The translations under genes were made by a program, and so were the position numbers. Shown piece after piece: positions 1-9,356 of a DNA stretch of 64,000 nt. The notes beneath the pieces are model-generated. The model was given only the letters and a program-made list of their open reading frames with translations, ran no database searches and was not told the DNA's origin. Every line of letters begins with the position of its first letter. The first letter of the stretch is position 1. This DNA comes from Jiella sonneratiae. Its GTDB lineage: Bacteria; Pseudomonadota; Alphaproteobacteria; Rhizobiales; Rhizobiaceae. The stretch covers positions 62,001-126,000 of the forward strand of contig NZ_JAFMPY010000001.1 in NCBI RefSeq assembly GCF_017353515.1, given 5' to 3'.

Positions 1-2106
1 GCAGACGAGGTCGGGCGTGAAGCCGATGAACCAGACGTCCTTCTCGTCGTTGGTGGTGCCGGTCTTGCCGGCGATCGGCACGCCGAGCTGCTTGACCACG
101 GTCGCCGTGCCGCGCTGCACGACGCCCTCCATCATCGAGGTGATCTGGTAGGCGGTCATCGGATCGAGCACCTGGTCGCGCTCGTCGACGAGCTGCGGCT
201 CGGCCTGGCCGTCATAGGCGCGGCTGTTGCAGTCGGCGCAGAAGCGCTGGTCGTGCTTGTAGATCGTCCGGCCGTAGCGGTCCTGGACCCGGTCGATCAG
301 CGACGGCTCGATCGACCGGCCGCCATTGGCGATCACCGAATAGGCGGTGACCATCCTCAGAACCGTCGTCTCGCCGGCGCCGAGGGCCATCGGCAGATAG
401 GGCTTCAGGTGGTCGTAGATGCCGAAGCGCTCGGCATATTGCGCCACGAGGTCCATGCCCATGTCGTGGGCGAGGCGGACGGTCATCTGGTTGCGGCTCT
501 GCTCGATGCCGCGCCGCAGCGTCGACGGACCGGCGCTGCCCTCGTTGCCGTAGTTCGAGGGAGACCAGGTGCCGCCATTGCCGTCCGGGAAGGAGATCGG
601 CGCGTCCATGATCACCGAGGCCGGCGTGTAGCCGTTGTCGAGCGCCGTGGCGTAGACGAACGGCTTGAAGGACGAGCCCGGCTGGCGATAGGCTTGGCTG
701 GCGCGGTTGAACTCCGACTGCCCGTAGGAGAAGCCGCCGACCATCGCCCGGACGCGGCCGGTCTCCGGCTCCATGGCGACGAGCGCGCCCTGCACCTTCG
801 GCGGCTGGCGCAGCATGTAGCCCTCGGCGTCGCCCTCCCCGGACTTCTTCTCGACATAGACGACGTCGCCGCGCGACAGGACGTCGTCGGCGCCGCGCAC
901 GCGGCCCTTCTTGTCCTTGGTGTTGAGGGTGAGCGCCCATTTCATGTCGGAAACGTCGATGGTGCCGATCTCGCGTTCGCTCTCCAGCGCGCCGGAGACG
1001 GCGCGGTGCGGCTGGAGGCCGATGCTGACGCGGTCGGCATTCGCCTCGAGTACCACGGCGAGCCGCCATTCCGGCACGTCGGAGAGGGCGTCGACCTTGC
1101 CGAGCTCGGCGCCCCAGTCGCTGCCGATGTCGATGCTGGTGACCGGGCCGCGATAGCCGCGCTGCTCGTCGTATTTGATGAGGCCGTGCTGCAGCGCCGC
1201 CCGCGCCTCGCGCTGCATGGCGGGATCGAGCGTCGTGCGCACCGACAGGCCGCCCTCGTAGAGCGTCTTCGAGCCGTAGCGCTGGACGATCTCGCGGCGC
1301 ACGTCCTCGGTGAAATATTCCGAGGAGGCGAGATAGGTGCCGGACGGCCGCGGCTTCACCTCGATCGGCTTGTCGCGGGCGGTCGTCGCCTCCTCCTCGG
1401 TGATGAAGCCGTTCGCCGCCATCTGCGCGATCACCCAGTTGCGGCGGTCGATGGCGCGGTCGTAGTCGCGGAACGGATTGTAGTTTTCCGGCGCCTTGGG
1501 AAGCGCGGCGAGATAGGCGGCCTCGGCGACGTTCAGCTCGGTCACCGACTTGTCGAAATAGGCGAGCGCCGCGGCGGCGATGCCGTAGGAGCCCATGCCG
1601 AGATAGATCTCGTTCAGATAGAGTTCGAGGATCTTGTCCTTCGAATAGGCCTGCTCGATCCGCAGCGACAGGATCGCCTCCTTGATCTTGCGGTCGAGGG
1701 TGCGTTCGTTGGTGAGGAGGAAGTTCTTCGCGACCTGCTGGGTGATGGTCGAGGCACCCTGCATCCGCCCGCCCTTGGCGAGAACCATGACGGCGCGGCC
1801 GACGCCTTCGAGGTCGATGCCGGGATGGGTGTAGAAGTTCTTGTCCTCGGCCGACAGGAAGGCGTTCTTGACGAGGTCCGGGATCGCCTGGATCGGCAGG
1901 AACAGCCGGCGCTGGGTGGCGTATTCGGCCATCAGCTGGCCGTCGGAGGCCTGGAAGCGCGTCGTCACCGGCGGCTCGTAGTCGGCCAGCACCTGATAGT
2001 CCGGGAGCCCCTCGGCGGTCCGCTCGACGTACCAGGCGACCGCCCCGGCGACGATGATGAAGAGGACGGATCCGATCCCGAAAAAATAGCCGATCAGTCT
2101 GATCAT
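1..2106 (-). CDS. mrcA: Penicillin-binding protein 1A (bifunctional glycosyltransferase/transpeptidase), 3' end cut by window edge
   Basis: Polymerises and cross-links peptidoglycan at the outer face of the inner membrane. The first 702 codons are present; the C-terminus lies off the left edge. A short cytoplasmic tail is followed by a membrane anchor at about residues 7-25. The GT51 glycosyltransferase domain follows, with its catalytic-Glu motif EDKNFYTHPG (Glu near 87), GASTITQQ, RKIKE and ILELYLNEIY motifs. The transpeptidase domain shows SSFK near residue 475, SRN, and KTGTT near residue 675. The start is the ATG after a GGAG-like site; the protein opens MIRLIGYFFG. It is followed upstream by amiC and rne on the divergent side, a common Hyphomicrobiales arrangement. 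Family assignment is secure; only the C-terminal tail is unseen. Confidence 0.97.
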   Translation of the reverse strand, partial: MIRLIGYFFGIGSVLFIIVAGAVAWYVERTAEGLPDYQVLADYEPPVTTRFQASDGQLMAEYATQRRLFLPIQAIPDLVKNAFLSAEDKNFYTHPGIDLEGVGRAVMVLAKGGRMQGASTITQQVAKNFLLTNERTLDRKIKEAILSLRIEQAYSKDKILELYLNEIYLGMGSYGIAAAALAYFDKSVTELNVAEAAYLAALPKAPENYNPFRDYDRAIDRRNWVIAQMAANGFITEEEATTARDKPIEVKPRPSGTYLASSEYFTEDVRREIVQRYGSKTLYEGGLSVRTTLDPAMQREARAALQHGLIKYDEQRGYRGPVTSIDIGSDWGAELGKVDALSDVPEWRLAVVLEANADRVSIGLQPHRAVSGALESEREIGTIDVSDMKWALTLNTKDKKGRVRGADDVLSRGDVVYVEKKSGEGDAEGYMLRQPPKVQGALVAMEPETGRVRAMVGGFSYGQSEFNRASQAYRQPGSSFKPFVYATALDNGYTPASVIMDAPISFPDGNGGTWSPSNYGNEGSAGPSTLRRGIEQSRNQMTVRLAHDMGMDLVAQYAERFGIYDHLKPYLPMALGAGETTVLRMVTAYSVIANGGRSIEPSLIDRVQDRYGRTIYKHDQRFCADCNSRAYDGQAEPQLVDERDQVLDPMTAYQITSMMEGVVQRGTATVVKQLGVPIAGKTGTTNDEKDVWFIGFTPDLVC

Positions 2107-2310
2107 CAAAACTCCGTCCGGGCGAGCGCCGTGCTTCGCGTCCGGTGTCTGCGGGCGATCGCCGACGCGGCCGCCCTGCCCCCTTGGAACGGCAACGACC
2201 GTTCCCGTTCCGCTGTCCATGCCAAGAACCCATGGATCAGTGCCCGCAAATTGCGGCATCGCCATGGATCGCGGCCGATTTTCGGCATTTTCGGGCTCTC
2301 AGCTTGCCGA

Positions 2311-2339
2311 ATTGCCACAACTGCCGTGCCGGCTGTCAA
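2311..2339 (-). promoter_or_regulatory. Candidate mrcA promoter in the mrcA-amiC gap
   Basis: Read on the minus strand, TTGACA is followed after 17 bp by GGCAAT, about 205 bp upstream of the mrcA start. The -35 is a consensus match and the -10 is weak, which is common in Alphaproteobacteria. The 323-bp gap between mrcA and amiC (2107-2429) shows nothing else I can name. Confidence 0.35.
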
Positions 2340-2429
2340 GCTTCCGGCAACCTTTTGCTGTCTGCGCCGCCCGGCACGCGTCTTTTGGCGCGTCGCAGAG
2401 GCGCCCCGAAGCCCTTCCGGTGCGGCGTT

Positions 2430-3659
2430 TCAGTCGTTCTTCTGCGCCGCCTTCAGCGCGTCGGCCTTGCCGCCGCGGAAGAAGCGGATGATCGATTCGG
2501 CGATCGCCGAGGTGATCTTCCGGCGCCAGTCCTCGTTCTTCAGCAGCTTCTCGTCGGCGGTGTTCGACAAAAAGCCCATCTCGACCAGCACCGACGGAAC
2601 GTCCGGCGACTTCAGCACCCGAAAGCCGGCCGAGCGCTTGGGGCGGTTGATCAGGTCGACCTTGTGGGCCGAGAGGTCGGCGACGAGCGCCGCGGCGAAA
2701 TGCTCCGAAAAGCTGACGGTCTCGCGCCGCGTCAGGTCGAGGAGGATGTCGAAGACCTCGGGCGACTTGTCGGTGAGGCCCTCCGGTGCGAAGCGGTCCG
2801 AGGCGTTCTCGTTGGCGGCGATCTGCCGGGCGAGCTCGTCGGAGGCGTCCTCCGAAAGCGTATAGACGGTGGCGCCGCGCAACGACTTGTAGTGGATCGA
2901 GTCGGCATGGATCGACAGGAACAGGTCGGCGCCCAGCTTGCGGGCGATCGCCGCCCGCTCGTCGAGCGGGATGAAGGTGTCGTCGTTGCGGGTCAGCTCG
3001 GCGTCGACGTTCGGATAGGTGTCGAGGATGTCGCGCAGCATCTTGGCGTTGGCGAGGTTGATGGTCTTCTCCATCGTCCCGGACGGCGAGAGCGCGCCCT
3101 GGTCTTCGCCGCCATGGCCGGGATCGATGACGATGACGAGGCGGCGCGGGCCGCCGCCCTTGCCGGGCGTCGGCGGAGCGTCGCCGGACGGTTTGGCGGC
3201 CGTGACCCGGCCTGCGGGAACCGGCTCGGCGGCTCGGCCGGCGTCGCCGGTCGCCGCGATGTCGACCTCGACGACCTCCTTGCCGTCTTCCGCCGTCCTG
3301 TCGATGGTGGCGACGGCGGGCGCCTTCAGCTTGAAGATCACCCGGTAGCGATCCGCCGTCACCATGCCGTGGCGAACCGTCTCGACCAGCGGATTGTCGG
3401 GCAGCGTGTCGAAGGGTACCGCCGGCACGGCATCGTCGAAGTCGACGGCGATCCGGTCGGGGTTTTTCAGCGCGAAGCTGCGCACCGCCGTCTTGCCGGT
3501 CAGGATGAAGCGGACGACGAGGCCGGTCTTGCCGGCGATCGGTTCGATCTGGGTGATCACCCGTTCGTCGCCCGCTTGCGCCGGCCGGCAACCGGCGACG
3601 AGCAGGGCGCCGACGCAGAGATGGAAGGCGATGGCGGCGAGCCGGCGGCCGATGGTCAT
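2430..3659 (-). CDS. amiC: N-acetylmuramoyl-L-alanine amidase with AMIN domain (AmiC-type)
   Basis: Periplasmic zinc amidase that cleaves the bond between N-acetylmuramic acid and L-alanine, normally during septum splitting. The 409-residue protein has a signal peptide ending in a possible lipobox (VAGC, Cys24), though an AQA signal-peptidase I site follows, so lipidation is uncertain. The AMIN domain spans about residues 35-130, then a Pro/Gly-rich linker, then an Amidase_3 domain from about 172. Zinc ligands and catalytic residues are visible: His182 in DPGHGG, Glu197, His251 in SIHAD, and Glu in VEMGFLSN. The start was chosen because GGGAGAG lies just upstream and a signal peptide begins at once. 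It is encoded opposite to rne and upstream of mrcA on the same strand. Confidence 0.95.
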   Translation of the reverse strand: MTIGRRLAAIAFHLCVGALLVAGCRPAQAGDERVITQIEPIAGKTGLVVRFILTGKTAVRSFALKNPDRIAVDFDDAVPAVPFDTLPDNPLVETVRHGMVTADRYRVIFKLKAPAVATIDRTAEDGKEVVEVDIAATGDAGRAAEPVPAGRVTAAKPSGDAPPTPGKGGGPRRLVIVIDPGHGGEDQGALSPSGTMEKTINLANAKMLRDILDTYPNVDAELTRNDDTFIPLDERAAIARKLGADLFLSIHADSIHYKSLRGATVYTLSEDASDELARQIAANENASDRFAPEGLTDKSPEVFDILLDLTRRETVSFSEHFAAALVADLSAHKVDLINRPKRSAGFRVLKSPDVPSVLVEMGFLSNTADEKLLKNEDWRRKITSAIAESIIRFFRGGKADALKAAQKND

Positions 3660-4462
3660 GCGAACATCTCTCCCTCGAACCCACGGACGACACTTGAACC
3701 CGGATGACGGGCCCGCGGCGGCAGGTGGCGGCCGGGATACGGCGCCGCTGCGGCGGGCGCATGGCACGCCGCTCCGGGCAAAGCGCGCGGCGTCCGCAAA
3801 CCATCGATGCCGGACGACGGATCGTCGCCCGGCGCCGGCGGGGCCTCTGCCTTTCCTGCCGGCGGTATCGGACGAGGCTTGCCCGAGGCTCGGCGCTCCT
3901 GCAACTTTTCGCGAGTGAGGGGCGGAACCCGCCTGCCCGAAAGCCTTCCGAACAGGCAGCGCCCTTGTCATGGTCAATATCCCGTCATAAAAGCGGGAGC
4001 GAGGTTGAAGATGGCGGAGAATCGATCGTCGCCGCCGAATGGCTCGGAAGATCGTCGCGGGCGCTGCCGTCCGCTCGGGACGCCGATCCGCCGCATGGCG
4101 ACGCCGCATCCGCCACTTGGCCTCGTGTCGAGGATTTCCGTCGATGCCGCAGCGTGAACTGCGATCGACATACTTCGTCGTTCGACATGCGTGGGTCCGT
4201 CCCACGGCAGCGCAGTCGAGACGTTCCATCGGCCGCCCGCGGGCGGTCATCTGTTGTTGCAAGGTCGTGTTTTTGCCGCCGCTGTCCGATTCGCTCTGTA
4301 TGCCATTGCCTCGCGCCCGCCTCGATGCGGCCGGTCATCAGCGTGAAATCGTCGCGTCGCGGTCGCAAGCCACGGCCCATTCGGGCTCGCGCCCTTCGAA
4401 AGACCGCCAGGCGATGAATTGCCGTCCGCGTGTCCCCTGCGCGAGCGCCGGGGAGTCATCTC
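3660..4462 (+). other. 803-bp divergent spacer between amiC and rne
   Basis: I see no convincing gene here; long open frames lack ribosome sites and family resemblance. The region carries the divergent promoters and probably a long 5' leader of rne. RNase E mRNAs of other bacteria use their leaders for autoregulation, so a structured leader is plausible, but I could not fold it. Confidence 0.5.
3965..3993 (+). promoter_or_regulatory. Candidate rne promoter
   Basis: TTGTCA is followed by an AT-rich stretch, with the best -10-like hexamers (CATAAA or TAAAAG) 15-17 bp downstream, in a locally AT-rich patch of an otherwise GC-rich spacer. If real, the rne leader would be about 470 nt. Confidence 0.25.
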
Positions 4463-7400
4463 ATGGCAAACAAAATGCTGATCGACGCGTCCCACCAGGA
4501 AGAGACGCGCGTCGTCGTCGTCCGCGGTAGCCGGATCGAAGAGTTCGATTTCGAATCGGAACACAAAAAGCAGCTCAAGGGCAACATCTACCTCGCCAAG
4601 GTCACGCGCGTCGAACCGTCGCTGCAGGCGGCCTTCGTCGAATATGGCGGCAACCGCCACGGCTTCCTGGCCTTCTCCGAAATCCATCCGGACTACTATC
4701 AGATCCCCAAGGCCGATCGCGAGGCGCTGATCGCCGAGGAAATGGCGCGTGGCGCGGAAGAGGACGAGGACGACGCCGACGAGGCGAAGCCGCGCGGCCG
4801 CTCCAAGGGCGGTTCCGGCCGCAGGGGCAGCCGGGCTGCGCGCCGCTCCGAAACCGACACGATCGCCGAGACCGTCGACGCTGGCGAGGCGGCTGAAGGC
4901 GCGGATGCGCCGGTGGCGACGGCGGAAGCCGGCACCGGGGCCGACGAAGCGGCGGCGCAGCCGGGCGGCGACGAGGCCGTCGGCGACGCGGATGCGGGTG
5001 CGGAACCCGCACGTGCCGAAGCCGGCATTTCCGAGGACGCCGCCAATCCCGACGCGTCGGACGACGAGGATCGCGCGGCCGCGGCCGCGGACGACGCCGA
5101 CGAAGGCGGCCGCGGCGAGGACGACGGCCGCCGCCGGCGGGGCCGCCGGACGCGCCGTTCGAGCGCCCGTTCGAGGGATTCCGGCGCAGACGGCTCGGAT
5201 GACGACGGCGACGAGGCCGAGGAGATCGACGATCTCGGCTCCGAGGACGCCATGGAGGAGGTTCCGGTCCGCCAGAGCCGCCCGCGCAAGCAGTACAAGA
5301 TCCAGGAGGTCATCAAGCGCCGCCAGATCCTGCTCGTTCAGGTCGTCAAGGAGGAGCGCGGCAACAAGGGCGCGGCGCTCACCACCTATCTGTCGCTCGC
5401 CGGCCGCTACTCGGTGCTGATGCCGAACACGGCGCGCGGCGGCGGCATTTCCCGCAAGATCACCAACGCCGCCGACCGCAAGCGCCTGAAGGAGGTCGTG
5501 CGCGATCTCGACGTTCCGCGCGGCATGGGCATCATCCTGCGGACCGCCGGCGCCAATCGCACCAAGGCCGAGGTCAAGCGCGACTACGAATATCTGATGC
5601 GCCTGTGGGAGACGGTGCGTACCGTCACACTCTCGTCGATCGCCCCTGCCCTCGTCTACGAGGAAGGCAGCCTGATCAAGCGCTCGATCCGCGACCTCTA
5701 CAACAAGGACATCGACCAGATCCTCGTCTCCGGCGAGGCCGGCTACCGCGAAGCCAAGGACTTCATGCGGATGCTGATGCCGAGCCAGGCGAAGGTCGTC
5801 CAGCCCTATCGCGATCCGACGCCGATCTTCGCCCGCCAGGGCATCGAGGCCCAGCTCGACAAGATGCTGCAGCCGCATGTGACGCTGAAGTCCGGCGGCT
5901 ACATCATCATCAACCAGACCGAGGCGCTCGTCGCGATCGACGTCAATTCCGGGCGCTCGACCCGCGAGCACTCGATCGAGGACACGGCGTTCCAGACCAA
6001 TCTCGAGGCGGCCGAGGAAGTCGCCCGGCAGCTGCGCCTGCGCGACCTCGCCGGGCTGATCGTCATCGACTTCATCGACATGGAGGAAAAGCGCAACAAC
6101 CGCTCCGTCGAGAAGAAGCTGAAGGACTGCCTGAAGAACGACCGGGCCCGCATCCAGGTCGGCAAGATCTCGCATTTCGGCCTGATGGAGATGAGCCGCC
6201 AGCGCATCCGCGCCAGCGTCCTCGAATCGACCATGCAGCCCTGCCCGATCTGCGGCGGCGCCGGCCACATCCGTTCCGCCTCCTCGCTCGCGCTGCATGT
6301 CGTGCGGAGCATTGAGGAGCACCTGCAGAAGCACGCCGGCCACGACCTCATCGTCAAGGTGCCGACCGCGACCGCGCTCTACGTCCTCAACGAGAAGCGC
6401 AAGCGCATCGACGAGCTCGAGCAGCATTTCGGCCTGAGGATCACCATCGAGGCCGACGAGAGCGCCGGGCACCAGGCGGTGAGCATCGAGCACGGCGCCC
6501 CGGCGTCGCAGCCGGTGGTCCGGCAGGAAGCCGCGCATCCGGAATCGGTCGCCGCGATCGACGAGGTCGAGGAAGCCGAAGACGAAGCGGTCGCCGAAGA
6601 GGTCGAGACGAAATCCGCCGAGGAAGAGAAGGACGACGGCGACGGCGGCAAGCGCCGCCGGCGTCGGCGCCGCCGGCGGCGCGGCGATCGCGGCCAGGAG
6701 CGCGGCCAGTCGTCCGACGACGGCTGGTCTGCATCCGGCGACGAGGATGACGGCGAGGAGGCCGACAACGAAAGCGACGAGGCCGAAGGCTCGGGCGACG
6801 AGGATTCCGCCTCGGATGCCGACGGCGGCGAGAACGGCGAGAACGGCGACGACGGCGAGAATGGCGACAATGGCGATCGGGGTTCGCGCCGGCGCCGGCG
6901 CGGCCGCCGCGGCGGCCGCCGCCACCGCGACGGCACGGGCGATCTCGAAGGCGGCGATGCCGTTGCCGCCCGCTCCGATGAAGCGGACGAGGTCGGCGGG
7001 AATGCCGCAGCCGCGGCAGACATGTCGCAGCCGGCGACCGGCGACGTCGTCACCGCCGCAGGCGCGGTCGAGACCTCCGGTGCTTCTGACGCGGACACCG
7101 GCTCGACGCTGCTTGGTGCCGGCGAGCAGGAAGAGAGTGGCGAGAACACAGAGACGCCCATCGCGGTGACGTCGACGGTGATCGTGCCGGAAACCGGCGC
7201 CGATCATCTCTCGGCGCCCTCGGCGTCGCCGGCCAGCGAGGACGCTGCGCCCGCCGAAAGCCTCGCTCCTCCTGCCGCACAGGACGCGCCGGCAGCCCTC
7301 GTGGCTGAAATCGAGACCGCGGACGCGGCCACGGAGGCGTCGCAGGCCGAACAGCCGGCGGCCAACGACGACGCGCCGGCCCCGGCCGAACGCACCGAGC

Positions 7401-7492
7401 CGGTCGTCACCTCCACGAGCGCCGAAGAGGCGGCCGGCGAGGACGACAAGCCGCGGCGAACCGGGTGGTGGGCCCGCCGCAGTTTTTTCTGA
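4463..7492 (+). CDS. rne: Ribonuclease E (RNase E/G family)
   Basis: Main endoribonuclease of mRNA decay and rRNA/tRNA maturation and scaffold of the degradosome. The 1009-residue protein begins MANKMLIDAS after GGGGAG; an earlier ATG at 4430 has no such site. An S1 domain starts near residue 36 but is interrupted at about 93-270 by a long acidic and Arg-rich insert, typical of alphaproteobacterial RNase E. The catalytic core shows the two metal-binding aspartates in AIDVNSG (near 493) and VIDFIDM (near 535) and the zinc-link CPIC near 593. From about 650 the tail is low complexity, with alternating acidic blocks, poly-Arg patches and a GENGDDGENGDNGD run, and ends in a GWWARR motif. The tail should bind RNA and degradosome partners; exact partners cannot be read. 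Confidence 0.97.
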   Translation: MANKMLIDASHQEETRVVVVRGSRIEEFDFESEHKKQLKGNIYLAKVTRVEPSLQAAFVEYGGNRHGFLAFSEIHPDYYQIPKADREALIAEEMARGAEEDEDDADEAKPRGRSKGGSGRRGSRAARRSETDTIAETVDAGEAAEGADAPVATAEAGTGADEAAAQPGGDEAVGDADAGAEPARAEAGISEDAANPDASDDEDRAAAAADDADEGGRGEDDGRRRRGRRTRRSSARSRDSGADGSDDDGDEAEEIDDLGSEDAMEEVPVRQSRPRKQYKIQEVIKRRQILLVQVVKEERGNKGAALTTYLSLAGRYSVLMPNTARGGGISRKITNAADRKRLKEVVRDLDVPRGMGIILRTAGANRTKAEVKRDYEYLMRLWETVRTVTLSSIAPALVYEEGSLIKRSIRDLYNKDIDQILVSGEAGYREAKDFMRMLMPSQAKVVQPYRDPTPIFARQGIEAQLDKMLQPHVTLKSGGYIIINQTEALVAIDVNSGRSTREHSIEDTAFQTNLEAAEEVARQLRLRDLAGLIVIDFIDMEEKRNNRSVEKKLKDCLKNDRARIQVGKISHFGLMEMSRQRIRASVLESTMQPCPICGGAGHIRSASSLALHVVRSIEEHLQKHAGHDLIVKVPTATALYVLNEKRKRIDELEQHFGLRITIEADESAGHQAVSIEHGAPASQPVVRQEAAHPESVAAIDEVEEAEDEAVAEEVETKSAEEEKDDGDGGKRRRRRRRRRRGDRGQERGQSSDDGWSASGDEDDGEEADNESDEAEGSGDEDSASDADGGENGENGDDGENGDNGDRGSRRRRRGRRGGRRHRDGTGDLEGGDAVAARSDEADEVGGNAAAAADMSQPATGDVVTAAGAVETSGASDADTGSTLLGAGEQEESGENTETPIAVTSTVIVPETGADHLSAPSASPASEDAAPAESLAPPAAQDAPAALVAEIETADAATEASQAEQPAANDDAPAPAERTEPVVTSTSAEEAAGEDDKPRRTGWWARRSFF

Positions 7493-7496
7493 AACT

Positions 7497-7536
7497 CTTC
7501 GGGCTCGGCCGCTAGGCCGGGCCCGAAGTCCTTTCT
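7497..7536 (+). terminator. rne: Probable rho-independent terminator of rne
   Basis: Arms of 14 bp (one G-T wobble) enclose the loop GCTA at 7511-7514, starting five bases after the rne stop. A pyrimidine-rich TCCTTTCT follows rather than a pure T-run. The remainder of the 362-bp gap to the next gene (to 7790) shows nothing I can name. Confidence 0.65.
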
Positions 7537-7791
7537 GGGGACGGAAGCCTTTTTTTCGGGACCGGATCACGCTGCAGCGGCGCCGGTGCCGACCGCGGCC
7601 GACGACCCGCAGCCGCACGGGCCCGGCCGTTCACTGCGCTCGCAGCGGCGACGGCGCATCGTCAGGTCCCTCCGCTCCGATCCCGACTGCCATCGCCTTC
7701 CCCTCGGCCTGCCGAAGCCGCCCGCGCCCTCGCATGGCGCCCCGCCCCGCCCTGCCGCGCCTCGGCCCGCCGCGCACCACCGACAATGCGA

Positions 7792-7831
7792 TTGACAGCG
7801 CCGCAGCGCGGTGATTGTTTGTATGCGAATG
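7792..7831 (+). promoter_or_regulatory. Promoter and operator site 1 (reductase operon)
   Basis: A consensus -35, TTGACA (7792-7797), is followed by TGTTTGTATGCGAATG at 7816-7831. That 16-mer matches 13 of 16 positions of the operator found upstream of the enamidase and MarR genes (read on its reverse strand). It lies where a -10 element would be, 24 bp before the 6-hydroxynicotinate reductase start, a position suited to repression. Confidence 0.6.
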
Positions 7832-7854
7832 AATTGCGGCGAGCGGAAGCGAAT

Positions 7855-9348
7855 ATGAGCATCACGGGGCAGGACGCCGCCGGGCCGGCCGTCGATGACA
7901 AGATCCGCTGCGATGCCTGCCCGGTCATGTGCTACATCAAGCCCGGCATGACCGGGGCGTGCGACCGCTACGCCAACCGCGCCGGCGAGCTGGTGCGGGT
8001 CGATCCGCACGTGCTCATCGAACGGGCGATCTCGGACGGCGCCGAACTCGTCCCCTTCTCGCAGCCTGCGGACTGGGACGGCACGATCGTCTCCGGCCCG
8101 GAGCGTTTCGTCACCGCGATCGGCGCCGGCACCACCTATCCGGACTACAAGCCCGCCCCCTTCATCGTCTCGTCCGAGATCGACGGCGTCGACATGGTCA
8201 CCGTCGTGACCGAGGGCATCTTCAGCTACTGCGGCGTCAAGGTGAAGATCGACACCGACCGTTTCGTCGGGCCGGAGACCCACGCCGTCAGGGTCGAGGG
8301 CGAGCGGATCGGCCATGTGACGACCGGCGAATACGGCTCGCAGATGCTGTCGCTCGGCGGCGTCCACCACCTCACCGGCGGCTCGAAGAAGGAGGGCCGC
8401 GTCACCTGCCAGGCGCTGCTCGACCTGTCCAACGGCAAGGCCGTGGAAATGACCGTCGACGGCGGCGCGACGCTCGTCGTCGAGGCCGGCAAGCCGCCGA
8501 TCGTCAACGGCCAGGAAGAGACGCGCATGCGCGTCGGCTGCGGCTCGGCGACCATCGGCATCTTCGCGCGGCAATGGCTCGGCAAGGCCGACGAAGTCGT
8601 CGTCGTCGACGATCACATCACCGGCGTGCTCTCCGAACACCAGGCCGGCAAGCTGCTCGACATCCCGCCGACCGGCATCCGCATCAAGGGCCGGCGCTCC
8701 ACCCCCGGCCGCTATTTCCAGGTGGCCGAGCCCGGCACCGGCTGGGGCGGCACCGACATCTTGGACCCGCTGGCGATCCTCGGCGACTTCGACCCGAAGC
8801 ACGCCTATCCGGGCCTTAGGCTGCTGATGGTCTCAACCACCGGCGAACACGCCGCCTATTTCGAGCTCGACGAACGGCTGAAGCCGGTGGAGATGGCGAT
8901 CCCGGAACCGCTGGTCGAACCGGTGGAGCGCATCGCCGAAAACTGCGAGCCGGCGCTCTCCACCGTCCTCTTCGTCGGCGGCGCCGGCGGCTCGCTCAGG
9001 GCCGGCGTCACCGAAAATCCGGTGCGGCTGACGCGCTCGGTCCGCGACGCACTGACCAACGTCACCTGCGGCGGCGCCCCGGTCTATCTCTGGCCGGGCG
9101 GCGGCATCACCTTCATGGTCGACGTCACGCGGCTGCCCGAGAACGCCTTCGGCTACGTTCCGACCCCGGCCCTCGTCGCGCCGCTGGAATTCACGTTGAG
9201 GCTTTCCGACTACGCGGCGCTCGGCGGCCACATGGACCACGTCCGCCCCCTCGCCTCGCTCGCCTCCGGCGACCGCCAGAGCATTCCGGCGCGCCGCGGC
9301 AATCCCTGGCCCTTCGCCCGCCGGATCGCCGGCGAGCTGAACACATAG
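7855..9348 (+). CDS. hnr: 6-hydroxynicotinate reductase homologue
   Basis: Best match by recall is the Eubacterium barkeri iron-sulfur flavoenzyme that reduces 6-hydroxynicotinate to 6-oxo-1,4,5,6-tetrahydronicotinate, with ferredoxin as electron donor. The 497-residue cytoplasmic protein has an N-terminal Cys set, Cys19, Cys22, Cys26 and Cys36 (C-X2-C-X3-C-X9-C), suited to a 4Fe-4S cluster, and further conserved Cys in YCGVK and VGCGSA. The start at 7855 has GGAAG five bases upstream; an earlier in-frame ATG at 7786 would overlap the promoter. It heads a four-gene operon with a UPF0280 protein and two DUF1185 proteins, and shares an operator with the enamidase and the transport/NicAB operon. 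Function is inferred from family plus context; the electron donor here is unknown. Confidence 0.85.
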   Translation: MSITGQDAAGPAVDDKIRCDACPVMCYIKPGMTGACDRYANRAGELVRVDPHVLIERAISDGAELVPFSQPADWDGTIVSGPERFVTAIGAGTTYPDYKPAPFIVSSEIDGVDMVTVVTEGIFSYCGVKVKIDTDRFVGPETHAVRVEGERIGHVTTGEYGSQMLSLGGVHHLTGGSKKEGRVTCQALLDLSNGKAVEMTVDGGATLVVEAGKPPIVNGQEETRMRVGCGSATIGIFARQWLGKADEVVVVDDHITGVLSEHQAGKLLDIPPTGIRIKGRRSTPGRYFQVAEPGTGWGGTDILDPLAILGDFDPKHAYPGLRLLMVSTTGEHAAYFELDERLKPVEMAIPEPLVEPVERIAENCEPALSTVLFVGGAGGSLRAGVTENPVRLTRSVRDALTNVTCGGAPVYLWPGGGITFMVDVTRLPENAFGYVPTPALVAPLEFTLRLSDYAALGGHMDHVRPLASLASGDRQSIPARRGNPWPFARRIAGELNT

Positions 9349-9356
9349 AGGCCCGC

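Noticed and set aside
253-2865. Long plus-strand frame over mrcA
   Set aside because: Antisense shadow; all PBP1A motifs are read on the minus strand.
4247-7618. A 1123-codon open frame antisense to rne
   Set aside because: High G+C leaves antisense frames open; the product is low-complexity Arg/Gly/Asp-rich and rne is unmistakable on the other strand.
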